Below are positions 17,963-26,233 of a stretch of DNA of 64,000 nt, piece after piece. Numbering within the stretch: the first letter of the stretch is position 1; each line of letters starts with the position of its first letter. The notes below the pieces were generated by a model, which saw nothing but the letters and a program-made list of their open reading frames with translations, did not search any database and had not been told where the DNA came from. Origin of the DNA: Pseudophaeobacter sp. (GTDB lineage: Bacteria; Pseudomonadota; Alphaproteobacteria; Rhodobacterales; Rhodobacteraceae). Made by a program: the position numbers and the translations under genes. Location: NCBI GenBank assembly GCA_027019165.1, contig JALUXC010000002.1, positions 62,001 through 126,000 of the forward strand, given 5' to 3'.

Positions 17963-18804
17963 TGCGCCACCAGCTCCGCGCCATAGGTGTAGCCATGCTG
18001 TTTGAGCCAGCGGCGATAGGCGATCGAGGTGAGATCGGCGCGCGTCGGCGTCTCCATACCGGGATCAAGCGGTAGCCGCGCCGGGATCTGGTTTTCCAGG
18101 ATCGACCGGTCCTGCAGAAAGATCAGCTGCTGGAAATGGATCAGATCCGTCATCGAAGTGTCTTCATCAAACAGCGCCATCCACGGCCAGACGTCGCACA
18201 GCGTCTCGGTCAGAGGCTGCACAAAGAGGCAGATCACATCCCATTCACCGGGGCGCGGCGGGCAGGTCTTGTAGAGGACCGAAGAGGTCGGGGAAGGCAC
18301 CCGGTACATATATTCGGTGGTGATCCCCTCCTCCGCGGATTTTGCCGCCTGTGGCTGGAAGAACTTGACCTTTGTGGCCCAGACCTCGTCCTCCTCTTCG
18401 CGGATTTTGACGTCGTATTTTTCGACCTCGGTGTGCGGCTCAGCGCCCAGAATGTCGGTATGCACGAAAGGGAAATGCGCAATATCGAGGAAATTCTCGA
18501 CCGCGCGCAAGGGCGAGCATTTGACCCGCACAACGCCCACATCCACCAGCACGCGCTCGGGGTGATCGGCCTCGGGGATGGTGAAAAGATCCTTTTCAGG
18601 GGTGCCGAGGCTGGTCCAGACATGACCGAACCGCTCAACAATCGGAAGGCTCCGCCCATCGGCGGTCACCACCTCCGGCTTGCCGGTCTTACCCGCGCGC
18701 ACCGTGATAGGTTGCTCCATCAAAAGGGTCTCGCGCCCCTCTCGCGTCAGCCCGCTGATCAGGCCCACGGGATACCATGCATCGATCATCGCAGTCCCGC
18801 TCAT
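17959..18804 (-). CDS. Non-haem iron oxygenase catalytic subunit lacking the Rieske ligands (NdmC-like)
   Basis: 281 residues. The beginning still resembles a Rieske oxygenase (AWYPVGLISGLTREGRETLL) and then jumps (RSLPIVERFGHVWTSLG) over the segment that would carry CxH...CxxH, so there is no [2Fe-2S] site. The catalytic domain is intact: iron ligands Asp107/His110/His115 region in NFLDIAHFPFVH and the carboxylate Asp232 in FLQDRSILENQ. Such mononuclear-iron enzymes hydroxylate or N-/O-demethylate. The Rieske centre is encoded immediately upstream with a four-base overlap, and a GST-like gene follows. This is the NdmC arrangement; the reaction and reductase are unknown. Confidence 0.82.
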   Translation of the reverse strand: MSGTAMIDAWYPVGLISGLTREGRETLLMEQPITVRAGKTGKPEVVTADGRSLPIVERFGHVWTSLGTPEKDLFTIPEADHPERVLVDVGVVRVKCSPLRAVENFLDIAHFPFVHTDILGAEPHTEVEKYDVKIREEEDEVWATKVKFFQPQAAKSAEEGITTEYMYRVPSPTSSVLYKTCPPRPGEWDVICLFVQPLTETLCDVWPWMALFDEDTSMTDLIHFQQLIFLQDRSILENQIPARLPLDPGMETPTRADLTSIAYRRWLKQHGYTYGAELVAQ

Positions 18805-19451
18805 GCCGCCCCCCGTTTTTCTGTTTCCCCCTCGGCGCGACGGCGGATCCCTTCAAGCGCGCGAGAGATTTCTGCGCAGGCCTTTGGAGATGTCGCCTGA
18901 TCAACCAACACCAGACACAGGGTTTCTGCGGGTGCCTGCCCCTGCAGCAAAAGACAAATGCGCGTGCCTGCAAGTGTTGCCTCCACGCCAAGATCGACCT
19001 CCGTCCCGCCACTGGCGGTCAGGATCGCCTCCGGCTCGGCGCAAAAGACAAGGCTGCGCAGCGGCTTCAGACCGTCCAGACGCGGCGGTTGTGACTCCAC
19101 CTGATCCTCGGCCACCCAGATCACGCCGTCCTGCTCGGCAACCTGCAAGGGACCGCAATTGATAGATGCGGGCGGCACAACATCCGGGTGCGCGGGGATA
19201 TGCTGGCAGGCGCCATCCTGCCCAAAGCGCCAGCCGTGATAGATGCAAGACAGCGTCTCGCCCCGCACGAACCCGTGCGACAGACGCATACCGCGATGGG
19301 GGCAGCGATTCCCATTGGCATTCACCTGCCCCGACTGGCTACGCCAGATCGCGATGGGTTTCGAGCAGAGTGTCGCCGGGATGACCGTTCCATTCGGAAT
19401 GTCGCCAGACAGAGCGAGCGGGATCCAGGGTGACGAAGCGTTCAAGCGCAT
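18801..19451 (-). CDS. Stand-alone Rieske [2Fe-2S] protein
   Basis: 216 residues. Residues 1-115 are a Rieske domain with Cys50-x-His52 (NRCPHRGMRLSHG) and Cys69-x2-His72 (LSCIYHGWRF), the full ligand set. About 100 further residues have no recognised fold and lack the iron-binding histidines of an oxygenase catalytic domain. No flavin or plant-type ferredoxin domain is present, so an external reductase is needed. GGAAA lies eight bases before the ATG. It overlaps the Rieske-less catalytic subunit gene by four bases and should be its electron donor. Confidence 0.85.
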   Translation of the reverse strand: MRLNASSPWIPLALSGDIPNGTVIPATLCSKPIAIWRSQSGQVNANGNRCPHRGMRLSHGFVRGETLSCIYHGWRFGQDGACQHIPAHPDVVPPASINCGPLQVAEQDGVIWVAEDQVESQPPRLDGLKPLRSLVFCAEPEAILTASGGTEVDLGVEATLAGTRICLLLQGQAPAETLCLVLVDQATSPKACAEISRALEGIRRRAEGETEKRGAA

Positions 19452-19487
19452 ATCGGTTTTTCCAATTCAAAAGCCGTGTAGCCTGCG

Positions 19488-19506
19488 ATGTCGACAGCTT
19501 CGACAT
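19488..19506. promoter_or_regulatory. Inverted repeat upstream of the split-oxygenase operon
   Basis: ATGTCGA-cagct-TCGACAT, seven-base arms, 37 bases upstream of the Rieske start codon in the 217-base spacer where the operon promoter should lie. It may bind an operon regulator; none is encoded next to it. No convincing -35/-10 pair was seen in this spacer. Confidence 0.35.
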
Positions 19507-19668
19507 GGCAGGCCGCCTCACGCAGACTCGCGCCAACGCCCCACAGCGACCGCGCCGAGTAAAAAGGAAGTTTAGGAAACAGGTCGAATGTTGCGCGCAG
19601 GCTCTACAACGCCTGCGGGAACCGCCCGAACGTATGCTGAAATTTTGATCGCCCCGCCCATTTTTGCA

Positions 19669-19935
19669 TCAAATCAAGTCTGCGACAGGGGCGCGATCAA
19701 TAGCGGAGACCCAGACATCAATTGGCCCCAGCAGGCATCCGACCTCGAGCGCGTCGATGAGATCCGGCTGGCCCGCCACCGTCACGCCGATCCGCCCCGG
19801 CGCAACGCTGAAGGCGCTGGCTTCAAGCCCAAGTCGCCCGCTATGACGCTTGATCCAGGGCACAAAGCTGGGGCTGTTCACCTCCCCCAGGATCTCAAGG
19901 CGTTCGCGCCGGGGCGGCATCAGGTCAGGCATCAC
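19669..19935 (-). CDS. Acylphosphatase-like small protein lacking catalytic residues
   Basis: 88 residues with the acylphosphatase layout (RLEILGEVNSPSFVPWIKRH then LEASAFSVAPGRIGVTVAG). The catalytic Arg of the GxVQGVxFR loop is replaced (SFVPW) and the catalytic Asn of VRN is replaced (AFS), so hydrolysis is unlikely. The GTG start at 19935 has GGAG seven bases upstream; ATG at 19932 is an alternative. It lies in the minus-strand cluster between a GST gene and the Rieske gene. Function unknown. Confidence 0.6.
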   Translation of the reverse strand: MMPDLMPPRRERLEILGEVNSPSFVPWIKRHSGRLGLEASAFSVAPGRIGVTVAGQPDLIDALEVGCLLGPIDVWVSAIDRAPVADLI

Positions 19936-20017
19936 GCAAAGGCTCCATGGTGGGATCGTTCAGGCCCATGGATCGCACTGCATTGTGCCTGAGAATGCAA
20001 GCCCCGGGGCGATTGGC
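19925..20017 (-). pseudogene. Possible C-terminal remnant of a lost upstream gene
   Basis: Between the GST stop and the acylphosphatase-like start one minus-strand frame encodes ANRPGACILRHNAVRSMGL and a further 12 residues to a TGA that overlaps the acylphosphatase-like start. The tail resembles the final helix of metal-dependent hydrolases, and the stop/start overlap looks like a relic of translational coupling. It has no start of its own. This is weak evidence from a short stretch. Confidence 0.25.
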
Positions 20018-20018
20018 C

Positions 20019-20648
20019 TCACACTTGCGCGCTGGGGCGTGCGCGGATCTTTTCTTGCCAGGCCAGGGTGGCAGCATTGGCTTCAGGCACGCGCATCTTG
20101 ATCACGCGGGCAAAGTCCAGAAACACAAAGGCCGAGATATCCGCCAGCGTGAAATGATCCGTCGCCAGATAGGGGCTGTCCTTCAGGCGCTCTTCCAGAA
20201 GGTCGAAAAAGCGCAGGGTGCGGGCCTGCCCGCGCTCGGCCAGCGCCGGGATCTGGGCATAATGATCGGGGCCGGGAATAGCGCGGTTTTCAAAGGCGGG
20301 ATGCGTGTTGCGCAGCGCCTCGGCAATGGGCATGCCGCCCTGCTGTTCGACGATGGCGTTCCACATCAGCACCAGCCCCTTTTCATCCGCGCTGCGCCCC
20401 ATCAGGGGCGGCTCTGGATAGGCGGCCTCCAGATAGGCGGCGATACCGAGGTTTTCCGTCAGCACGGTGCCTTGATCCGTGACCAGCACCGGAATCGTGG
20501 CGCGCGGGTTCACGGCCAGGAATGCGGCGTCCAGCTGCTCTCCTTTGGCGATGGAGATATCATGCACCTCTGGCTCAAGCCCTTTTTCGGCAATGAACAT
20601 GCGCGCCCGGCGTGGATTGGGCGCGGTGGAGCAATCGTAGAAAATCAT
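20019..20648 (-). CDS. Glutathione S-transferase family protein
   Basis: 209 residues. The N-terminal thioredoxin-like domain reads MIFYDCSTAPNPRRARMFIAEKG, with NPRATIPVLVTDQGTVLTEN providing the cis-proline and glutathione-binding pair; the C-terminal helical domain has YLATDHFTLADISAFVFLDF. It ends abruptly after RARPSAQV. It is followed by the possible gene remnant and the acylphosphatase-like gene, and preceded by a small methyltransferase on the same strand. It is only distantly similar to the other GST in this cluster. A conjugating or thiol-dependent enzyme role is likely but the substrate is unknown. Confidence 0.85.
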   Translation of the reverse strand: MIFYDCSTAPNPRRARMFIAEKGLEPEVHDISIAKGEQLDAAFLAVNPRATIPVLVTDQGTVLTENLGIAAYLEAAYPEPPLMGRSADEKGLVLMWNAIVEQQGGMPIAEALRNTHPAFENRAIPGPDHYAQIPALAERGQARTLRFFDLLEERLKDSPYLATDHFTLADISAFVFLDFARVIKMRVPEANAATLAWQEKIRARPSAQV

Positions 20649-20726
20649 GGCAGCCTCCCTCTCTATTCCGCAAGCCTATGAGCAGAAGGTCAAATCAGGC
20701 CAGCATGACGGCACGTCGCAGGCGCC

Positions 20727-21221
20727 TCAGGCGTCGCGGCGGTAGATGAAGCAGCGCCCTTCGACCGCACCCGGCGGAAGCGGCATCTCGCGCAGGTTAT
20801 CGAAATACATTCGATCCGAAGAGACCATCAGACCGCCCACCGCCAGCAACGGCTCGATCAAAGGCGACACCAGCCGGGCAAAGGCGTCGTTCTTTTCCCG
20901 GTTATGGCCACCAAGATCGGCATGGATGAGGCTGGCCGTCGCGCCGAACCGCTCCAAAGCCGCAGGCAGCGTTTCCCGCACATCGCCAAGGATCGTCAGT
21001 TCTTCGGGTGGGGTGCTGTCGGGATGCGAGGCCACGGCGCGTTCAAAAACAAAGATGTCGCGCCCCGTGATATTGTGCTTCATGTGGTGATAGGTGCGCC
21101 CGTTGCCGAGGCCAAGCTCGAATACCGGCCCGTCCATACCGACGGTTTCGGAAATCGCGTGATCAAGGCAGGCACGTTGGGACACCATGCGGTCGATAAA
21201 AAGATCCAGTCGGGTGCTCAT
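20727..21221 (-). CDS. Small class I SAM-dependent methyltransferase-like protein
   Basis: 164 residues starting MSTRLDLFIDRMVSQRACLD, with AAGGAG eight bases upstream. The glycine-rich SAM loop is FELGLGNGRTYHHMK, followed by FVFERAVASHP and a mid-region LIHADLGGHNREKND. It is shorter than most methyltransferases (one compact Rossmann unit, no separate substrate lid). A paralogue with the same GLGNGRTY signature ends the glycosyltransferase operon at 37499-37975. The methyl acceptor is unknown and methyltransferase activity itself is inferred from the loop. Confidence 0.75.
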   Translation of the reverse strand: MSTRLDLFIDRMVSQRACLDHAISETVGMDGPVFELGLGNGRTYHHMKHNITGRDIFVFERAVASHPDSTPPEELTILGDVRETLPAALERFGATASLIHADLGGHNREKNDAFARLVSPLIEPLLAVGGLMVSSDRMYFDNLREMPLPPGAVEGRCFIYRRDA

Positions 21222-21490
21222 AAGGTGGTCTCCTTGCGGTGCATGGCCGCGATGCAGCCGGTTTGCGGCCGGTCTGGCAGAAAACACCGCAAATGTGTAG
21301 CGATTACAGAAAAGTGAGCGACAATCCTGTCCCCGCGACCCTCCGCCGCGTCATAAATCCCGCACCTATGGCTGCTATTGGCGATTGGGGGTTTGACTAG
21401 AGCGTATGGCCCGCGCGATGGTAAAAGAAAAAACTGGGACATGGGAAGGTAATGACGCGAAACCGCCGGATCAAGAACGGGGGGCACTGA

Positions 21491-23263
21491 ATGGCGCCCC
21501 TGCTGTCAGTCGAAGGCCTCAGCATTGGCTTTGGCCGGGATGAACCCGTGGTACGGGACGTCAGCTTTGATGTCGCGCCCGGCGGCACCCTGGCTTTGGT
21601 GGGCGAAAGCGGATCGGGCAAGACCATCACCTGCCGCGCGGCCCTGCGCATCCTGCCCCGCGCGGCCCAGATCCGATCTGGCAAGATCACTCTGGGCGGT
21701 AGAGATGCCCCGCTTGACCTACTTTCGCTTTCGGAACGCCAGATGCGCAGCGTGCGCGGCAACCGGATTGCGATGATCTTCCAGGAACCGATGCGGTCTC
21801 TGTCGCCTCTGCACCGGATCGGCAATCAGGTTTCCGAGGTTCTGTGGCTGCATGGTCGCAAAAGCGAGGCCGAAGCCCGCAAGCAGGTGCTGGAGTGTTT
21901 CGAGCGTGTGGGCTTTCCCGAGCCGGAGCGCACCTACAATTCATACCCGTTCGAACTGTCCGGCGGGATGCGCCAGCGCGCGATGATCGCCATGGCCATG
22001 GTCGCAAAGCCCGACCTTCTGATCGCGGATGAGCCGACAACCGCGCTGGATGTAACGACGCAGGCGCAGGTTCTGGGGCTGATGAAGGAACTGCAGCGCG
22101 ACACCGGCATGGCGATGATCCTGGTGACCCATGATCTGGGCGTCGTTGCCAATATGGCCGAAGACGTGGTGGTAATGCACAAGGGCCGCGTGATGGAGGC
22201 AGGCCCCGCCGCGCCGATTCTGTCTGATCCGGCCCATGCCTATACCCGCGCCCTGATCGAGGCCGCGCCCAAGATCCCCGCCGCAAGTCACAACGCGCCG
22301 CCAGAGCCAAAAGAGGATCTGATCCTCGAGCTGAAATCCGTCTCCAAAACCTACACGTTGCGCGCCGGGAAAGGCTGGGCGCCGCCCACCTATATTCACG
22401 CCTGCCGCGGGGTCGACTTCAAGCTTCCGCGTGGCAAGACGCTGGCGATTGTCGGCGAAAGCGGATCGGGCAAGACCACCGCCGCGCGCATCGCACTGGG
22501 GGCAGAGCCGCCGGATCCAGGTGGAGAGGTGCTGTTCCGCCCGACCCCAGATGGTGAGACTGTAAAAGTGCACCAGATGGACCGCGCCGCCCGCACTGCC
22601 TTTCAGCGCGAGGCGCAGATGGTGTTTCAGGATCCTTATTCCTCGCTCAGTCCGCGCATGCGGATTTCCGACACCATGACAGAGCCGCTTGAGATCCACG
22701 GCATCGGAACTGCGGCTGAGCGCCGCGACCGGGCCGCGCAGATGCTGCAGACCGTGGGTCTGGGGCCGGAAATGCTGCAGCGTTACCCCCATGCCTTTTC
22801 CGGCGGGCAGCGCCAGCGCCTGTCTATTGCCCGCGCGCTGATGCTGGACCCTGCGCTGATTGTTTGTGACGAGCCGACCTCGGCGCTGGACGTTTCTGTG
22901 CAGGAGCAGATCCTGCGTCTGCTGGAAGAGATCCAGGACAAGCAAGGCCTGTCCTATCTCTTTATCAGTCACGATCTGGCCGTCGTGGCCCGCATTGCGG
23001 ATGAGGTCGCCGTGATGCGGCGCGGGCTGGTGGTGGAACAGGCCCCGCCCGAGACGCTGTTTCACAACCCTCAACACCCCTACACAAAGGCGCTGATCGC
23101 CGCGCAACCCGAACCCGACATCGGCCGCCCGATCAATCTGGATCTGGTGGCGCAGGGCGCAGGCGCGCCGGACAGCTGGCCGGAACATTTCAGATTTACA
23201 GGCTCTGAAGCGCCGCCACTGGTGCTTCTGGAACCCGGACACAAGGTACGTTGCCATGTTTGA
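21491..23263 (+). CDS. Peptide/oligopeptide ABC importer, double ATPase (YejF-like)
   Basis: 590 residues with two complete ABC domains. First: Walker [11 protein letters not shown], signature [15 protein letters not shown], Walker [13 protein letters not shown]. Second: Walker [13 protein letters not shown], signature [15 protein letters not shown], Walker [13 protein letters not shown]. The double form is typical of Yej-type importers. It opens an operon of ATPase, binding protein, two permeases and a CoA-transferase. The 269-base upstream spacer holds no recognisable regulatory site. Confidence 0.9.
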   Translation: MAPLLSVEGLSIGFGRDEPVVRDVSFDVAPGGTLALVGESGSGKTITCRAALRILPRAAQIRSGKITLGGRDAPLDLLSLSERQMRSVRGNRIAMIFQEPMRSLSPLHRIGNQVSEVLWLHGRKSEAEARKQVLECFERVGFPEPERTYNSYPFELSGGMRQRAMIAMAMVAKPDLLIADEPTTALDVTTQAQVLGLMKELQRDTGMAMILVTHDLGVVANMAEDVVVMHKGRVMEAGPAAPILSDPAHAYTRALIEAAPKIPAASHNAPPEPKEDLILELKSVSKTYTLRAGKGWAPPTYIHACRGVDFKLPRGKTLAIVGESGSGKTTAARIALGAEPPDPGGEVLFRPTPDGETVKVHQMDRAARTAFQREAQMVFQDPYSSLSPRMRISDTMTEPLEIHGIGTAAERRDRAAQMLQTVGLGPEMLQRYPHAFSGGQRQRLSIARALMLDPALIVCDEPTSALDVSVQEQILRLLEEIQDKQGLSYLFISHDLAVVARIADEVAVMRRGLVVEQAPPETLFHNPQHPYTKALIAAQPEPDIGRPINLDLVAQGAGAPDSWPEHFRFTGSEAPPLVLLEPGHKVRCHV

Positions 23264-25205
23264 CATCACGAGAACAGCTTTGCGAACCGCTCCGAAAAAA
23301 CTGCTCGCCGTGGCCTTTCTGGCCGCGCTTGCGCCGCTTGCCGCGCTGGCAGGCGCCCTTCCGCCGCTGAAGGAAAGCGCATTCTGGCAGCAGGAAGTCG
23401 CTGCGGGCGATCTCCCCCCCGTGGCCGAGCGCATTCCTGATGCACCGCTGATTGTCGATCTTGCTGCCAAAGGGCGTGCCTTTGGCGTGCAGGGCGGTGC
23501 GCTCAACACAATGGTGACGCGTTCCAAGGACATCCGGCAGATGGTGGTCTACGGCTATGCGCGTCTGGTTGGCTATGATGCCGACTACAAGCTGCAGGCC
23601 GATATCCTTGAGGCTTATGAGGTTGAGGACAACAGGCGATTTACCCTGCACCTGCGCCCCGGTCATCGCTGGTCGAATGGCGCGCCCTTTACCTCGGCCG
23701 ATTTTGAATACTGGTGGAAGGATGTGGCCAACAACCCGCTCCTGAGCCCCGCCGGGCCGCCAGACTTCCTGCATGTCGAAGGAGAACTGCCAGAGGTTAC
23801 CTTCCCGGATGAGACAACCGTTGTCTTTGAGTGGAACCATCCCAACCCCGGTTTTCTGCATCATCTGGCGCAGGCGCGTCCGCCTTTTATCTACCGACCC
23901 TCGGCCTACCTGAAACAGTTTCACGCCGATTACGCCGACCCTGAAACGCTGGCCGAAGAGGTGGATTACGCCCGTGTCAAAAGCTGGGCGGCGCTGCACA
24001 ACAAATACGACAACATGTACAAGTTCGACAATTTCGAACTGCCCACCCTGCAACCCTGGATGAACGCCACCGCAGGCAAGAAGATCCGCCAGATTTTTGT
24101 ACGCAACCCCTATTATCACCGTATCGACGCCAAAGGCGTGCAGCTTCCCTATATCGACAGGGTGGAAATGGAGATCGTCTCGGGCGGGCTGGTGGCGGCA
24201 AAATCCAATGCCAGCGAAGCGGACCTGCAGGCGCGCGGCCTTGGATTTCGCGACATTCCAATCCTGCGCAAGGGCGAGGCCGATGGCGGCACCTACAGAA
24301 CCTACCTTTGGGGAACCGGTACCGCATCGCAGATCGCAATCTATCCGAACCTCAACGTGAACGACCCCGTCTGGCGCGCGGTGCTGCGCGACGTGCGGGT
24401 GCGCCGCGCCCTTTCGGTCGCCATCAACCGCGCCGCCATCAACAAGGCACTTTACTTCAAACTCGCCAAACCCGGCGCAATGGCCGTGCTTGAAAAAAGC
24501 CCCTTCTTTGACCCGGCGCTGCGCGCGGCCTGGGCCGAATTTGACCCGGAACTGGCCAATAAACTCCTCGATGAGGCCGGCCTCACTGAAAAGGACGGCT
24601 ACGGCATCCGCAAGCTGCCCGATGGCCGCCTGATGGAGCTGATCATCGAGACCGCAGGCGAGCGGCAGGAGGTCGAGAACGCGCTGCAGATCATCACCGA
24701 CGACTGGCGCGATGTGGGCGTGAAACTGGTGATGCGGCCCCTTGATCGTGACATCCTGCGCAACCGGGTGTTTTCCGGAACCACCATGGCCTCGGTCTGG
24801 TATGGCTGGGACAATGGCATCCCGCAGCCCTATACGTCTCCGGCCTACCTTGCGCCCACCGATCAGGTCTTTTTTGCATGGCCCAAATGGGGGCAGTACC
24901 ACCAGACCGGAGGCCAGGTGGGGGAGGCCCCCGACATGGAGCCTGCCGCCCGCCTGATGGAACTGCTTCACGACTGGGAAATCGCCAAGACCGATGAGGA
25001 GCGCTCTGCCGCCTGGCGCGCCATGCTGAAAATCCACGCCGATCAGGTCTATGGCATCGGTCTTGTGGCGGATGCGCCGCAGCCAGTTGTGGTGTCAAAC
25101 CGCCTGCGCAACGTGCCGGAGCGCGGCATCTGGGCCTGGGATCCGGGCGCCCATTTTGGCGTGCACCGCATGGATGAATTCTTCTTTGAGGACGGCAAAG
25201 GCTGA
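23256..25205 (+). CDS. Family 5 extracellular solute-binding protein (YejA-like)
   Basis: 649 residues. The Sec signal peptide (about 1-32, hydrophobic LLAVAFLAALAPLAALAG) precedes a long family-5 binding protein. Recognisable segments include VVYGYARLVGYDADYKLQADILEAYEVED near residue 95, TLHLRPGHRWSNGAPFTSADFEYWW, and RVRRALSVAINRAAINKALYF. Yej-type receptors bind oligopeptides or peptide-like compounds such as microcin C. The start overlaps the ATPase stop by eight bases and its stop shares a base with the first permease start. Confidence 0.9.
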   Translation: MFDITRTALRTAPKKLLAVAFLAALAPLAALAGALPPLKESAFWQQEVAAGDLPPVAERIPDAPLIVDLAAKGRAFGVQGGALNTMVTRSKDIRQMVVYGYARLVGYDADYKLQADILEAYEVEDNRRFTLHLRPGHRWSNGAPFTSADFEYWWKDVANNPLLSPAGPPDFLHVEGELPEVTFPDETTVVFEWNHPNPGFLHHLAQARPPFIYRPSAYLKQFHADYADPETLAEEVDYARVKSWAALHNKYDNMYKFDNFELPTLQPWMNATAGKKIRQIFVRNPYYHRIDAKGVQLPYIDRVEMEIVSGGLVAAKSNASEADLQARGLGFRDIPILRKGEADGGTYRTYLWGTGTASQIAIYPNLNVNDPVWRAVLRDVRVRRALSVAINRAAINKALYFKLAKPGAMAVLEKSPFFDPALRAAWAEFDPELANKLLDEAGLTEKDGYGIRKLPDGRLMELIIETAGERQEVENALQIITDDWRDVGVKLVMRPLDRDILRNRVFSGTTMASVWYGWDNGIPQPYTSPAYLAPTDQVFFAWPKWGQYHQTGGQVGEAPDMEPAARLMELLHDWEIAKTDEERSAAWRAMLKIHADQVYGIGLVADAPQPVVVSNRLRNVPERGIWAWDPGAHFGVHRMDEFFFEDGKG

Positions 25206-26233
25206 TGGAGATCCTGCGCTACGCCATCTATCGCTTTGGCACCATGGTCCTGACGCTTTGGGTCGTCTCGGTGCTGGTCTTCGTGATTATCAACCTGCCC
25301 CCCGGCGACTATCTGTCGAACCAGATCGCCGAGCTGCGCGCCAGTGGACAGACCGCGGGCGTGGAAAAGGCCGAGTTCCTGCGGCGCGAATACGCGCTGG
25401 ATAAGCCGCTTTGGCAGCAGTATTTCATCTGGGTCGGTTTCCTGCCCGGCCCGCATGGGTTTTCCGGCCTGATCCAGGGCAATTTCGGCTGGTCGTTTGA
25501 GTTCGATCGCCCCGTGGCCGAGATCGTCGGTGACAGCCTATGGCTGACCGTTCTGGTGAACCTTGCCGCTGTTCTGTTCGTCTATCTTGTGGCCCTGCCA
25601 CTGGGGGTTCTGGCGGCGGCGCGCTCGCGCACCTGGGTCGATTACACCTCGGCCTTTGTCGGCTATCTGGGCCTTGCCACGCCGAACTTCCTCTTGGCGC
25701 TGATCCTGTTTTACTATGGCCACCGCTGGTTCGATCTGCCCATCGGCGGGCTGATGGACCCAATCTACGAAGGCGAGCCGATGAGCTGGGACAAGGTGAA
25801 ATCCATCCTCATTCACCTGATCGTGCCAACCTTTGTGATCGGCACCTCCGGCGCCTCGGCCATGATGCAGCGTCTGCGCGCCAATATGCTGGATGAATTG
25901 GGCAAACCTTATGTGGAGACCGCCATCGCCAAGGGCATGGCCCCCTCGCGGATGCTGGCAAAGTATCCGCTCCGCGTCGCCTTCAACCCCTTTGTGGCCG
26001 ATATCGGCAACCTGCTGCCCTCGATGGTGTCCGGCTCGGTTCTGGTGTCGGTCGTTCTGGGGCTGCAGACCATCGGCCCCGACCTGCTGCAGGCGCTGAA
26101 ATCACAGGACATGTTCCTGTCGGCCTTTATCCTGATGTTCGTGGCCCTGTTAACCCTGATCGGCACAATGATTTCCGATGTGCTGCTGGTCCTCTTGGAT
26201 CCGCGCATCCGCTATGAGGGGCGTGACGCATGA
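25205..26233 (+). CDS. Peptide ABC importer, permease (YejB-like)
   Basis: 342 residues with the DppB-type permease layout: an N-terminal span (MEILRYAIYRFGTMVLTLWVVSVLVFVI), a periplasmic loop, then the membrane domain with the EAA-like loop ETAIAKGMAPSRML. It starts within the stop codon of the binding-protein gene (TGATG) and its stop overlaps the next permease (ATGA). It should heterodimerise with that protein. Confidence 0.9.
   Translation: MEILRYAIYRFGTMVLTLWVVSVLVFVIINLPPGDYLSNQIAELRASGQTAGVEKAEFLRREYALDKPLWQQYFIWVGFLPGPHGFSGLIQGNFGWSFEFDRPVAEIVGDSLWLTVLVNLAAVLFVYLVALPLGVLAAARSRTWVDYTSAFVGYLGLATPNFLLALILFYYGHRWFDLPIGGLMDPIYEGEPMSWDKVKSILIHLIVPTFVIGTSGASAMMQRLRANMLDELGKPYVETAIAKGMAPSRMLAKYPLRVAFNPFVADIGNLLPSMVSGSVLVSVVLGLQTIGPDLLQALKSQDMFLSAFILMFVALLTLIGTMISDVLLVLLDPRIRYEGRDA

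Noticed and set aside
19339-19536. Small minus-strand frame overlapping the Rieske start
   Set aside because: Different frame from the Rieske gene, mostly inside it, with no homology; the Rieske start has its own ribosome site.
21393-21420. TTGACT as a -35 box before the peptide importer
   Set aside because: No acceptable -10 hexamer at 15-19 bases downstream.
23196-25037. Minus-strand open frame of about 613 codons
   Set aside because: Antisense to the YejA-like receptor; no motif, no ribosome site.
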